Part shown: one piece after another, positions 46,136 to 57,974 of the stretch
Layout of the letters: the number at the start of each line of letters is the position of its first letter
How positions within the stretch are numbered: the first letter of the stretch is position 1
Source: Setophaga petechia
Lineage: Eukaryota; Chordata; Aves; Passeriformes; Parulidae
NCBI GenBank assembly: GCA_024362935.1
Contig: JANCRA010000030.1
Span: 10,410,453 to 10,474,452 of the forward strand
DNA length: 64,000 bases
Reading direction: 5' to 3'
Translations under genes and position numbers: made by a program
Notes under the pieces: model-generated
The model's input: the letters and a program-made list of their open reading frames with translations, nothing else
The model's database searches: none
What the model was told of the DNA's origin: nothing

Positions 46136-47320
46136 TTTTTTTCCGAGACAAAGGGCAGCTAAAAGATCACCTCGCTCTGCGCGGAGGGGGCAGAGCGGGC
46201 CGGGGGCAGCGGACCCAGCCCCGCTGCTGCGCCTTCATTTCCGACCGGGATGGAGCCCGGCGAGCCGCACGGCTGGGGGGGAGACTGATTGTTTGTTTTT
46301 CTTTTTAATTCATGGTCATCCCAGCCCGAGGGCAGGGTGGGAACCATGATTGAAACCCACTAATGGCTCTGGCTGGTGGTGGGCAAAGGCGGCAGTGATT
46401 TATCACCTCCCCGTGCTGATAACTAGCAATAATTCTATTAAATATTCAGAGTGAGGCTTTTGCAACACAATTATCAAACGGGGTTTGTTAGTGCAGAAAT
46501 GCTCCTCGAGCACAAAAAGGGGCTGTGGCTGTGGGAAGGGGCTCCTCTGCCAAGGGCAAACTCTGCCCCCCGCGTCACCCCGGGCTGGGGGACAGCTCAC
46601 CCTGCTCGGGCGCTGGGGGTGGCCCCGGTTTCTGCAGGATAAATCAAGGAAGTCATAAGGGGATTTTCCTCCTTTTCTCTTTTTGTTTTTCTTTGGTTCT
46701 TGCACTTCAGAGCTCCCTTTGCTTCAAAGGCCTAAGAGCCTGTGACTCCACCAAGCTTTTAAATGGAAAAGGGAACCCCGGTGGAAGCCGTGCTGAGGCA
46801 GGGCAGGGCTGTGAGAAGAGGGATGAAGGACACGGGTGCTCAGAGTGCTCCAGATCAGGGTAAAAAGTGCTCCTGGAATTATCCTTTGAAATGTACACTT
46901 TGCAGGAAGGCCCCAGGGATCATCAGACTGAGGAGCTGGGCTGAGTTGCACCATCTGCTTGGGATTTAGGACAGGCAGAGCTGTGAAAATATGGATTAAA
47001 AGTACAGAGTAGCAGGGAATAGTTTCTCCTTGCTCCATCTTTTGGAAATTGTACCCAGCAAAGCTGGGTGGCTGGTGGCACTCCCATGCTGTGCTGTTCC
47101 CTGTGACAGGGCGGGGTCACTGGGGTCCAGCTGGACCCCAACACCAGACCTGCACCGTGGGCTCTGCTGCCCGGCACCAGCCCCACCTGAGCAAGGCAGC
47201 TCTGGCAAAGCTCGGGCTCAGCCCCAGCTTTTGCATTCAGTTCCTGCTGTATCAGCGCTCCCTGGTATGGCTGCAGCAGGGAAGGGGCTGATGCCCACGT
47301 GAAGCCCTGCCCCCGTGGAC
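46136..47320. other. single-copy sequence, nothing identified
   Basis: A small CpG-rich patch at 46,175-46,280, then mixed unique DNA. No exon or transposon was recognised. Confidence 0.45.
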
Positions 47321-47813
47321 TCTGCTGGTCACACTCAGGCTCTGCTGGTCACCCTCGGGCTGTGCTGGTCACCCTTGGGCTGTGCTGGTCACCCTCGGGC
47401 TGTGCTGGTCACCCTTGGGCTGTGCTGGTCACCCTCGGGCTGTGCTGGTCACACTCGGGCTGTGCTGGTCACCCTCGGGCTGTGCTGGTCACCCTCGGGC
47501 TCTGCTGGTCACCCATGGGTTCTGCTGGTCACCCTCGGGCTGTGCTGGTCACACTCGGGCTGTGCTGGTCACCCACGGGCTCTGCTGGTCACCCTCGGGC
47601 TCTGCTGGTCACCCTCGGGCTGTGCTGGTCACACTCGGGCTGTGCTGGTCACCCGTGGGCTGTGCTGGTCACCCTCGGGCTCTGCTGGTCACCCTCGGGC
47701 TGTGCTGGTCACCCTCGGGCTCTGCTGGTCACCCGTGGGCTGTGCTGGTCACCCACGGGCTGTGCTGGTCACCCGTGGGCTCTGCTGGTCACCCTCGGGC
47801 TGTGCTGGTCACC
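47321..47813. repeat. 20-bp minisatellite, about 25 copies, indel-free
   Basis: About 24.6 units of 20 bp in perfect register: TGTGCTGGTCACCCTCGGGC with TCTGCTGG, ACACTCG, ACCCTTG, ACCCGTG and ACCCACG variants. The TGGTCACC core is invariant. Open frames on the plus strand read Ala-Val-Leu-Val-Thr and Cys-Trp-Ser-Pro-type repeats (up to 308 codons); not coding. Confidence 0.98.
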
Positions 47814-47929
47814 AGCTGCCTGCTACTCACTCCACAGTCCTGGTCATGAGTTTAGGAGCTCCAGGAGCGGATAAATCATCTGTTTCTCATTGCATTCCCC
47901 TTCCCCTGAGTTGCAGAAGCCGATGTGCT

Positions 47930-48660
47930 GAGGAATGCGTTCCTTGGCACCGCACCGTGAGCGCCAGCCCGCCCAGCCCCTCCTCAGCCGTGCCAGGCAC
48001 CCGGAGGGGCAGCGCGCTGGGGCGCTCCTGCCGCCAGGAATGCCAGGGGAGGAAGGTGAGGGCAGCTGCGGGCAGGACCTGTCCTTCACCTGCAGGACCC
48101 TGCTGCCATCCAGACAGAGGCTGTCCTTGTCCTCCGAAAATTTATAATCTTTATAATCCAAGATTTAGACTCTTCAAAGCTTTATGCCTGTCTTTAACCT
48201 GTAGCATATGCATAGTCCCAATGGGATTTCTCATCTGCTAAGAGTTAAGCACGTCCATAAATCTCGGCAGGCGGGGGCCCAAGGCATTCCCACGCACAGC
48301 ATTCCTGCACTCACGCGTCACGGAACAGCCCCAGCCCACTGCGGGCTGCTGTCAGCGCGGGGGCACACGAGCCGCTGGGCCAGCCCCTCAGCATTCCCAC
48401 GTTTCTGCGGGGGTGTCGAACTTCTGACACCACCTCCGGCAAACGCAGAGTCTGTGCCAGCATCCCCAGGAGCAGGAGGGGAGCCGGGCAGGGGCAGCGC
48501 GCCCAGCCGCAGCCAGCGCTGGAGTGGGAGCGGGAGCGGAGCTGGGCAAAGCTCTGCCGTGCCGTGCCGTGCCGTGCCGTGCCGTGCCGTGCCGTGCCGT
48601 GCCGTGCTGTGCCGCGCCGCGCCGTGCCGTGCCGTGCCGTGCCGTGCCGTGCCAGCTGCT
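47930..48660. promoter_or_regulatory. CpG-rich region
   Basis: CpG clusters at 47,930-48,060 and 48,250-48,660, the latter including the GTGCC array; the two are separated by an AT-rich stretch (48,130-48,245). Island status is likely for the unique part at 48,290-48,550. Confidence 0.35.
48556..48653. repeat. (GTGCC)n pentanucleotide array
   Basis: About 19 copies of GTGCC (CCGTG in phase), with a central divergent patch CTGTGCCGCGCCGCGCC that splits the array into two homogeneous halves. Each unit carries one CpG. Confidence 0.97.
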
Positions 48661-49849
48661 TGGCATGGAGAGTGAAGCAAGCTGCAGGCTCGTGGTGCCG
48701 CAAGGCTCTGCCCTGCCTCCCTCCCCACGGACTGCCTGCTCACAGATGTGGCCAGGGCAGCGTCTGCAGCTGCTCCACTCCAGCCCAGCTCATCCAGCGC
48801 AGCCGGCAGCCTCCTCTGCTTAGACACTCTCATGAGGATTTGTCACCAGGTGCTATCGAATCTGCTTCATTTTCACCAGTGCAAGCTGGTCCAGGGTGAC
48901 CCGGAGTTAAGCTGATGGAAGAAGCCACCCGGTTTTTGCAGAGAGTTAGAACTGGTAAAGTGCATGGCAGCCACAGACATCCTCCTGACAGACTGTGCTT
49001 ATGGGGTGATTGAATGTAGCAGCACAGTTTTTTCAGGGTCTGGGCTATTAGATTCACTGTATGAATCTCCAAGCTTTCATTTCCATGTTGTAATTTCTGC
49101 CATCAAATGACAAAAAAAGAGGGAATACACTTCACATTTTAAATCATGCTGGTGAAACCCTTTTTGTCTCCTCATGTAATGTTGTTTTAAGTCAGGTGAT
49201 GTGACCTTCCACTAAACTCTTTCCACTTCATATCCGGTGTTTTCAATGGGAACAGAAAAGACCTCTTTAATTTAGGGTTAGAAAATCCAGGCAAGCCATC
49301 AAGTGAGAAGCAGCTTTTCATACACGTCTTGCGTTCTGCAGCATTCACTTGTTTGAGGGCAGAATTGCCTTGATTTCCCTGAAGCCTCACCTGCCCATCA
49401 GCAGCCCCCACACGCTGGCAGGGCCGCAGTGCTCAGCTCAGCTGCCGCTGGTCACGGCAGCCCCCGGCACAGCGCAGAGCGCGGCACCTCGGAACGGCCC
49501 GGGCTCTTAGCCTTGCTGAGGAATATTTCTGGAAAGGTCAGCAAATGCCTTGTGACAGGACGCTGGCACATCCCTCACCCTCTGCTCTCCCACTGCCGGC
49601 CTCGCCCACGTGCCAAGCGGGAGCAAACCAGGGCTGGAGCTCCTCACCCCGCGTTCGCTCCTCGGTCCCAGGAACGCCCCTGCGAGCCCGGGGCGTGTTC
49701 CTGGCCGTGCCCTGCCTGTTTGCAGGGGATGTTCTTGCATCAGCCAGGTGATTTCCCTTGTGCACCCACACCAGCAGGGTTGTGCTGTGGGAAGCAAAAC
49801 CCCTCTCACTGTGCTGGCCCGGCCTGGCTGCAGCCTCTGATGCTCAGTC
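48661..49849. other. single-copy sequence, nothing identified
   Basis: Mixed unique DNA, AT-richer at 49,010-49,300, CpG-containing at 49,430-49,700. No exon or transposon was recognised. Confidence 0.45.
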
Positions 49850-50390
49850 CCCATCTCTGTGTCACCAGCCTCTCTGCCCAGTCCCCATCTCTGTGTCACC
49901 ACCCTCCTCTGCCCAGTCCCCATCTCTGTGTCACCACCCTCTCTGCCCAGTCCCCATCTCTGTGTCACCAGCCTCTCTGCCCAGTCCCCATCTCTGTGTC
50001 ACCATCCTCCTCTGCCCAGTCCCCATCTCTGTGTCACCACCCTCTCTGCCCTGTCCCCATCTCTGTGTCACCACCCTCCTCTGCCCAGTCCCCATCTCTG
50101 TGTCACCACCCTCTCTGCCCTGTCCCCATCTCTGTGTCACCACCCTCTCTGCCCAGTCCCCATCTCTGTGTCACCACCCTCTCTGCCCAGTCCCCATCTC
50201 TGTGTCACCACCCTCTCTGCCCAGTCCCCATCTCTGTGTCACCCCCCTCTCTGCCCAGTCCCCATCTCTGTGTCACCACCCTCCTCTGCCCAGTCCCCAT
50301 CTCTGTGTCACCACCCTCCTCTGCCCAGTCCCCATCTCTGTGTCACCACCCTCTCTGCCCTGTCCCCATCTCTGTGTCACCACCCTCCTC
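49850..50390. repeat. 34/35-bp minisatellite, about 16 copies
   Basis: Units built of CAGTCCCCATCTCTGTGTCA and CCACCCTCTCTGCC, with a 35-bp form carrying CTCCTCTGCC. Some units read CTGTCCCC for CAGTCCCC. The mix of 34 and 35 bp shifts phase, yet open frames continue because the unit lacks stops on the plus strand. Confidence 0.95.
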
Positions 50391-52549
50391 GCAGTCGGGG
50401 TTTGGGAGCCGTGGCTGGGCAGGGATGAGCAGAACCTGTTAGTGCACACGGAGGCAGCACGGGGTGGGGGACAGCAGGATGGCTCCGTGCACTGACCGTA
50501 GCAGCACCAGCTGCCTCTTCCTGATGGCACCAGGTACCTGAGGCTCCAGAGCCAGCTGCACTCCCCATCCTATTGCCAGTGGTTTCTGGATAAATGTGCT
50601 TTTGCTGTGCTTGCTGTGACAATGCCCTGGCAGCCCCAGCTCCCAGCATTGCTGCTGGTTCCATCTCTGCCTCCCATCCCACTGCCAGCAGTGCCAACAG
50701 CCCAACCTGGCAGCTCCTGCCTGTGAGGAAGCAGACAGACAGACAGACAGACAGAGCAGCAGCAGGAACCAATCACTCTAAACAGATTTACCAGCTAGAA
50801 AGTTTCTTGTGAGAAAATAGAGCAGTGAGGAGCACATGGTCCTGAGAAGGAAACAGGCTTACACGCTGAGCCCTCCTGCCCTGGAATGGCCTGGGCTGCT
50901 AAGCAGATCAGAGCAAAAACCTCCTGTAGCTGGGTAATTCCACCTCTTTCTGATAATCCCCTAACGCCGTTAATGGGGAGTCTGGCAGGAGGGAGCTGTG
51001 ATGGGAGAGCACTGCACCTCCACACACATGGCAGATTAAAAAGGACTTAATCACAGAGCAGCCACAATGTGCACTATGTGACATTATTCCTCAGAAATAA
51101 AATTTTACATACAGCCTATCTGAGAGCAGCACAAAATAAATACTTTAAAAATCTATGATTACTGTAGGGTTTTTTTTTTTTAATTTTATATTGGTGGCTG
51201 AGTTCTGCTCTTGCTCCAAAGGATTAGAGGGATAATTCCATTACAATTTAGTAACAAGATTAAAAGAGCCAGTTATCCATTTATGGGGGTCTATGGAAAC
51301 GAGCAGTGGCTTCTGGAGGTCTCGGGCTCTGGGTAGGTGTATCACTCACATCACAGACACATCCAAATCAGGTTAAGGCACAGGCAGGACAAACCCGAGG
51401 TGAAAAGGTCTCTGGGGCCACCTGTTCTGGCTTTACTGGGACAAGTGTTCAGGGGTTCACAGGGTGAAAGGACACAGATGGGGAGATGTCCTAGTGTGAA
51501 AGGTCACGGAGCAAAGGAGAAAGGCAGCAAGAACAAGGAGTGCTCTAGAGACAGAATCCATACAGCAAGGTCTGGGACACCATGGCTTTGCCATCTGTCC
51601 TATTGCCACAGCTGGGAGAGGAATTTGAGACAGCTTCCAGGGCAAATTTAGTTTCATCCTTTTCAGGAGCAAATTCCAAAATTCTTGAACACTTTTTTCT
51701 CCAAATTCTCTGCGATTTTCTGTCTGAAAATGAGTATGGTAGAATGTGCAAACAAGGGAGATGTGCAGGAAGGAAGCTCTTTGGCTGTGTTTGTGAGTGC
51801 CTGTGGGAATGCCCTGGTAGTGCTGGCCCAGCTCTTCCACAGCTTGGAAATCCCAGCCTGAAACCCCCTTGCAAGAAGATAACAATTCTGTCAAGCTGCA
51901 TATGTGGGACTAGCATGAACCATGCAGGGTTAGATACCGGCCATCATAGCCTTGTTGTCTGTATCCTCTGTACTGATTAACTGATTAATTGATATTTAAT
52001 TGATTGCGCTGTCAGAGCAGGACTTTAGCACGTGCTGATTGTCTCACTGGCTGTTGCTAACAAGGCTGAAGAGCATTTAGTATAAATCCATAGGATTCAT
52101 GCTTGCAAAAGATGCAGGAACTGCTTTGGAGGCAACAAAGATCTGAGTGCATGGTTCACAAAGTGCAGTGATCAGTCATGCTCTGCAAAGGTCCTTCTCC
52201 TTGCTTTTAAAGTAATTGTCAAGAGAAATTTAAATTTAGCTGGTAACTGGGGGTGTCTTCATCTGCCTTTCTGAGCTTGGCACTGGACTGGCCACTCTTG
52301 GAGAGCTCCTCTGGTGCCCTGTTTGCCCTGTCCCGGCTGTCCCCAGGCCATGCTCGATCCACAGTGTTGGTGCAGACAGAGGACCCGTCCCTGTGCCCTG
52401 GGCGGAGGAGGCGGCTCTGGGGCAGCAGCCAGGGGAACACAGGCTTCAGCCCTGGTGGGTGGGTGGTCCGATCTGCGTGAGGAATTTGAAAGGATGTGGA
52501 GGTTTCCAGAAGAGCCCCAGACAGTCATAACCGCGTTGTCCCTCTGGAT
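50391..52549. other. single-copy sequence, no gene seen
   Basis: Contains (GACA)5-6 at 50,732-50,755 and AT-rich patches at 51,030-51,260 and 51,960-52,240. Bases about 51,340-52,190 look like possible old dispersed-repeat sequence (TGTGGGACTAGCATG near 51,903, TATAAATCC near 52,082), but I cannot assign a family. No coding exon is supported. Confidence 0.4.
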
Positions 52550-53320
52550 TAGTTTAACGTCCACTTGAATCGCTGACCTTACGGTCTGAAAAGGACCGAA
52601 CCTGGGAACGGATGGTTTTTGCTATGCGACGTGACAGCGGGGATGGGGCCCGCAGTACAATACCGGTTTAGGTTCACTTACGGAAATGCGATTTTAGGAA
52701 CACCTATCGAAATGCTTTGGAAAAGAAACCGATGGCTGGGCCCTGGCACGGGCAAAACCGGAGCGTTGCCAGGGGACGCAGCAGGAGCGAGGGGAACCGG
52801 GGACAGAGCGACAGAGAGGGACAACCGGCGGAGGGACCCGGCGTGCGGGGCAGCGGCAGGAACGGGAGGGATGGGAGGAGCGGGGGCAGCGGGAGGAGCC
52901 GCGGTGCCGGGGCAGCGGCAGCAATGGGAGGAGCGGGGGCAGCGGGAGGAGCCGCCGTGCCGTGCCGTGCCGAGCAGCGGGGCCCACGGGCCGATGCTAC
53001 CCCCTGGTGACCGGCGCGGCGGCTCCGCGCGGCTCGGGCCGGGCACGGAGCCCCGGGGCCGGGGCAGCCGCCGGGGCAGCGCCGCCCGTGCCCCCCGGGC
53101 TGCCCGCGGCACACGGAGCCCTCGGCACACGGAGCCCGCAGCACACGGAGCCCACTCCCCCCGGGCTGCCCGCAACACACCGAGCCCGCGGCCGGGCGGG
53201 GGCCGCAGGCTGGGGGTACCCCCGGCTCCCCGCACCCTCCGCGGATGCTCGGAGCGGGACAGCCCCGCACCAGCCCCGCTCCTGCACGGCGCTGCCTTAC
53301 ACGGCTCACTCTGTGCATCT
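52550..53320. promoter_or_regulatory. CpG island with a GC-moderate, CpG-rich left shoulder
   Basis: From 52,560 to 52,740 I count about 13 CpGs in 180 bp of only moderate GC content, which is at or above random expectation and unlike the CpG-depleted surroundings. The right part, to about 53,300, is very GC- and CpG-rich, with an internal duplication of GGAGGAGCGGGGGCAGCGGG (about 52,875 and 52,935) and four CACACGGAGCCC copies at 53,110-53,155. An ATG at 52,643 in good context opens a long frame, but overlapping minus-strand frames are equally long and no domain is visible. Best read as a promoter-type island. Confidence 0.5.
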
Positions 53321-53639
53321 TGTTAATGAAAAGCATGGATGTAATTTCAATTAAAGATAATTACATATTTAAACTTAACATTAAATTCTGCACTAAAACA
53401 AAATTACATGAAATCTCAGTGTGCAGCCGTGCTGCACGGCAGTGGGCGAGGGAGCGGAGGAAGGAAATGCTGTTACGCAGAGCGAGCTGATCCTTTCCAC
53501 GGGATCTGCTGCTTGCACGGTGTTCCCTGTGCTCAAGCTAAATCCAGTCTGTTCCCACATTTCAGCTCCAGAGGCAGCTGCTCTCTCCTGCCTGTGCTGG
53601 GCAGGCCGGCATGTGCTCCACCCTTGCTGCCTGTGCCAT
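53321..53639. other. single-copy spacer
   Basis: AT-rich to 53,410 (ATTAAAGATAATTACAT), then mixed. Nothing else was recognised. Confidence 0.45.
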
Positions 53640-54172
53640 GCACAAACCCATGGCAGGAACCCACTGCACTAACCCACGGCACAAACCCATGGCACAAACC
53701 CATGGCAGGAACCCACGGCACAAACCCATGGCAGGAACCCACTGCACTAACCCACGGCACAAACAAACCCATCACACAAACCCATGGCACAAACCCATGG
53801 CAGGAACCCACTGCACAAACCCATGGCAGGAACCCACTGCACTAACCCACGGCACAAACCCATGGCACTAACCCATGGCAGGAACCCATGGCAGGAACCC
53901 ACTGCACTAACCCATGGCACAAACCCATGGCACAAACCCATGGCAGGAACCCACTGCACTAACCCATGGCAGGAACCCACAGCACAAACCCGTCACACAA
54001 ACCCACTGCACTAACCCATGGCACAAACCCATGGCACAAACCCATCACACAAACCCATGGCACAAACCCATGGCACAAACCCATGGCACAAGCCCATTAC
54101 ACAAGCCCATTACACAAACCCATTACACAAACCCATGGCACAAACCCATGGCACAAACCCATGGCACAAGGC
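53640..54172. repeat. 13-bp minisatellite, about 41 copies
   Basis: About 41 copies of CACAAACCCATGG with CAGGAACCCATGG, CACTAACCCACGG, CACAAACCCATCA and CACTGCACTAACC variants. The CCATGG palindrome recurs in many units. Thirteen is not a multiple of three, so the same 13-residue peptide appears in every plus-strand phase; not coding. Confidence 0.96.
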
Positions 54173-57100
54173 CATCACAGCCCGAGTGAGCCTGTCCCTC
54201 TGCAGGGCTGGCATGGGCCACACTGGCCCTGCTGTTTGGCAGCAGGCACTGCCCCAGCCCTGCAGCCAGGCCTCAGTGGGCCCCACATCCACGGGAGGCT
54301 GCTGAGAGATGCTGTAGATGGATAAACTCTGGTGTTAATCCTGGCTCAGGGTCCTGAGTAAAGTTTGGAAAGTGTTTTGAATTAGTGATGAAAAACAAGT
54401 TCCCAGACAATTGATTGGGTGTTTTTTTTCATGAAATCCAAGAAACCTGTTGGCCTCAAAAGCAGTTTTTGAAAATTGAAAACCTTTTGATTATTCTTTA
54501 TCATTTCCCCCCAAATCCCAAACATGACATTGTTCCAAAGGTAAAAGCTTTTATTTTCTGTCCTTAAACACATTTGCAGAGCTCTGTGCTTCCCTCCTTG
54601 GGCAGTGATTTTCCAGCTCTAGAAGATGCCTGTTCCTCAGTGCTCACCAGGAGGGGATGGTTTGCCACTGGGAGAGAGGGAGCTGCAGGATTTGCTTGTT
54701 CCTGTGTGGATATGGCAAGCAGCAGTGCAGAAGGCAGCACAGTGGGCACGGCGGGCACCACGCATGGCACAGCCATGCTCCAGCACTGGGGCTTCTCCTC
54801 CTCTGTTGAATGATTGCAGTTATCAAGCACTGACAAGTGCCATTAAAATTTATTAGCCAGCATAAAGTTTTATTTAAGGGATGGCTGGAGATTTAGTGGG
54901 CTCTGCAAGTCCTTCCTCAGGCCGGCTGTGTCACCTTTACCACCTGCCTGCGGGCTGTGTGAGACTGGGGGCAGCCCTGGATGTCCCTGCTCCTGCTCCC
55001 CATCCCTGGCGCCCCCTCTGCAGCCCCCCAAGGCACTCGAGCTCCAGTGGCCCCACACCCCAGCACTGCCAGTGCGGCCCTTGTGATCCTGCCAAGGGCA
55101 CCCAGTGTTGTCAAAGGAGCTCCTCTGGCAATGCTGCCATTAATCAGTTTGGCAATCGTGAAATACACGACATGCGTACTGGAGTTTAAATCCCAGCCTC
55201 ACTAATGGTTTACTACCCACTAAATCCCCCTTCATGTTATTTAACTTTTAAACCCAAGGAATATTCCAAATCAAAGAGGCTCTGTGTCACGCTTAGTCCA
55301 TCTCAAAGAGCCTGGAATTAACATCCCTTCATGGCTCGACAGTGCCTGCCACACAGAGCCACCACTTGCTCCTTATTAATATTTATGATGGCGAGAGAAA
55401 GTTGCATAAATCTTGGTTGATACTTAATTAAACCCCACTTCTTTTGATTTCTTCTCTCTCAGCTTCACTTAGTGCAGCCTGTGCAGCCATTAGATGCTCA
55501 TCCCCCCTGGCCCAGCCTGGCACGGGCAGTGGAACCCACGGGCCAAGCGGGGTTTGGTGCCTGCGGCTCCCCCATGCCGTGTGTCAGTGCCACCGGCCGC
55601 CTTTGCCAGCCAGGCCTGGCCAGTGGCTGCAGCACAGCCTGCCAAGGCCCCACAGGGCTGGCACAGCACGGCACAGAGCAGCACGGCACAGCCTGGCCCC
55701 GGCCCTTCTGCCTTGGCTTATCTGCATCTCGTGTGGGATCTGAGCAGGAGCCACAAGAAAACAGTTAACAGGCGGCTGACATATCAGTGATACGACCATC
55801 ATAGCGAGGAAGCAGCTTGACCCCCAAAGGCTCCTGTGAACAGGCGGGATTGACACTTTACATTGACTTTGCTTCAGGCTTATCAACAAATCTCAGCCAG
55901 TTTTATTAAAGAGCCGCGTGTGGGACACGCCAGGCTCAGACAACTTCATTCGCCATGGCTCGGGCACCAGCGAGTGCTCAGCTCACTGCTCCTGTTTATG
56001 CTCTACTGTTTATGTGCTCCCTTTGCTGCTGAATTTAACTTTACAAAAGCCACTTGTGGTTTCAGTGAAAGCCCATAGCGTTTCCTGGCCCTTTTATGAG
56101 CAGGAGAACAGCAGGTCGGGGCTGTGGCACCCAGGGACGGTGGTGAGTGCTGGCAGCGGGGCAGGGACACCTCAGCACCCTGAGGGCCACGGCCCCAAGG
56201 CCCCAGCTGCTGGATGATGCCCTTTTGTCTCTGCAGATCTCTGAAACCTGTCCTGAATTACATCCCCAGGAAAAGCTGAATCCTAAAATCTCACTCAAAA
56301 CTCAGCCAAAGCTGCTCAGGCGGCACTGACTTTTCTAAACTGTTTTCCTAGTTTAAGGCTCTATTTTTTTTAGCTCAGGTAAATATGTGCGTCATATTTT
56401 TGGCAGGACAAGAGGACTGGGGCAGGGTCCACTGGATGAGAATCAGGGCAGCAAGCAGCCAGCAGGATACACTGCTCTAAGGCATCATTTGGTAATTATG
56501 TCTCTTTTTACTCATGCAAATTTTATCAATATTATTTATATATTCAAAGCCATTTATAAATAATATATACATTTATGCTAAGGTAATTGCCTCAACTAGA
56601 TTATTTGTCCCAGTTTTTATTGTCTCTCCAGATGCTGAATATTAAAGGTATGTTTTCTGGTCTGTGTTGGTGGCTCAGCACTGGCTGTCTTCCCATGAGA
56701 GCAGAGCCTGTGCATTGGTGGGTCTGGAGGGATGAAAGGGCAGAGGATGGAGAGCAGAGAAAGGGCAGGGAGAGGGGGAGGATGGCAGGGAGCAGGAGGG
56801 GAGCTGGGAGCTGGCCCCAGTCCCTCTGCCTGGGTGCTGCAGCCACCCCAGGGCCCCTCAGCAGGGCAGCAGCCCGGGGTGGGCTCCTGTCAGGCGGGAC
56901 AGGGCTCCAGGAGTGCCTCAGGAAACTGGTCCCAGTATTGTTCATGTCCCATCCCACCTTCCACCTCTTCACTTACCAAAACTTGACATTGCAATGAAAA
57001 AAGATTAGGAGCATTGACAGGCCTGCAAAGGTGACAGCTACAGAGAAATATGGAGCAATCACGTTGTCAGAGTGCCTATTAGGAACCCAAAAACCTCGGC

Positions 57101-57410
57101 TCTCCTGCATAAGCACAAGTGATTTATTGCCCAGCACAGTTCATGAACTCATCAGTGGTTTTGCATGGAGAAGAGATGGATTTTCTTTCAGCTGTTTATG
57201 GTGTGAGTAGACTGTCCTGGAAGCTATTGTTTGATTTTATCAGCCAGCAGTGCTTGCTGGGTGAGCTGAGAGCAGAGCTGGCTCCCCAGCAAGCAGCCAG
57301 AACTCTCCAGAGGACTGAAGAAGTGCTGCACTGGCATTTCCTGGGAATTCCTGGCGAGGCCTTGCTGAAGGGAGCAGTGCTCACTGCTGCCTGGGCTGCA
57401 GCTTCTCCAA
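54173..57410. other. single-copy sequence, no gene seen
   Basis: Mixed unique DNA. AT-rich, TAAT-rich patches lie at 55,200-55,470, 56,330-56,400 and 56,480-56,620; an octamer ATGCAAAT lies at 56,514-56,521. Short GCACGGCACAGA-type repetition occurs at 55,660-55,690. No exon or transposon was recognised. Confidence 0.4.
55008..55023 (-). promoter_or_regulatory. partial CTCF-like core
   Basis: The minus strand reads CTGCAGAGGGGGCGCC; its AGGGGGCGC part matches the right half of the CTCF consensus, but the left half (CCAS) does not. Weak prediction. Confidence 0.2.
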
Positions 57411-57974
57411 AGCAAGGATCCTGTTCCCATACAGCCCAGCAAGGATCCTGTTCCCATACAGCCCAGAAAGATCCTGTTCCCATACAGCCCAGAAAGATCC
57501 TGCTCCCATACAGCCCAGCAAGGATCCTGTTCCCATACAGCCCAGAAAGATCCTGTTCCCATACAGCCCAGAAAGATCCTGTTCCCATACAGCCCAGCAA
57601 GATCCTGTTCCCATACAGCCCAGAAAGATCCTGTTCCCATACAGCCCAGCAAGGATCCTGCTCCCATACAGCCCAGCAAGGATCCTGTTCCCATACAGCC
57701 CAGCAAGGATCCTGCTCCCATACAGCCCAGCAAGGATCCTGCTCCCATACAGCCCAGCAAGGATCCTGCTCCCATACAGCCCAGCAAGGATCCTGTTCCC
57801 ATACAGCCCAGCAAGGATCCTGCTCCCATATAGCCCAGCAAGGATCCTGTTCCCATACAGCCCAGCAAGGATCCTGCTCCCATATAGCCCAGCAAGGATC
57901 CTGCTCCCATACAGCCCAGCAAGGATCCTGCTCCCATACAGCCCAGCAAGGATCCTGCTCCCATACAGCCCAGC
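57411..57974. repeat. 26/27-bp minisatellite, 21 copies
   Basis: Twenty-one units of GGATCCTGTTCCCATACAGC plus CCAGCAA, with GTTCCC/GCTCCC alternation. The 26-bp form (CCAGAAAGATCC) occurs only in the left part, about 57,465-57,625; the right part is uniform 27-bp units. Most 27-bp units carry GGATCC. Frames of 222-322 codons on both strands are array artefacts. Confidence 0.97.

Noticed and set aside
50732..50755. (GACA)n as a sex-chromosome Bkm-type satellite
   Set aside because: Only five to six copies here and six at 37,559; far too short and without GATA repeats.
51900..52190. Possible solo LTR (TG start near 51,903, TATAAATCC near 52,082)
   Set aside because: No matching CA end, no target-site duplication seen and no family recognised.
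52643..53326. ATG in good context at 52,643 as the start of a coding exon
   Set aside because: The downstream frame is low-complexity Gly/Ala/Arg from GC-rich DNA, and the minus strand is equally open. No homology was recognised, so it is kept as a CpG island only.
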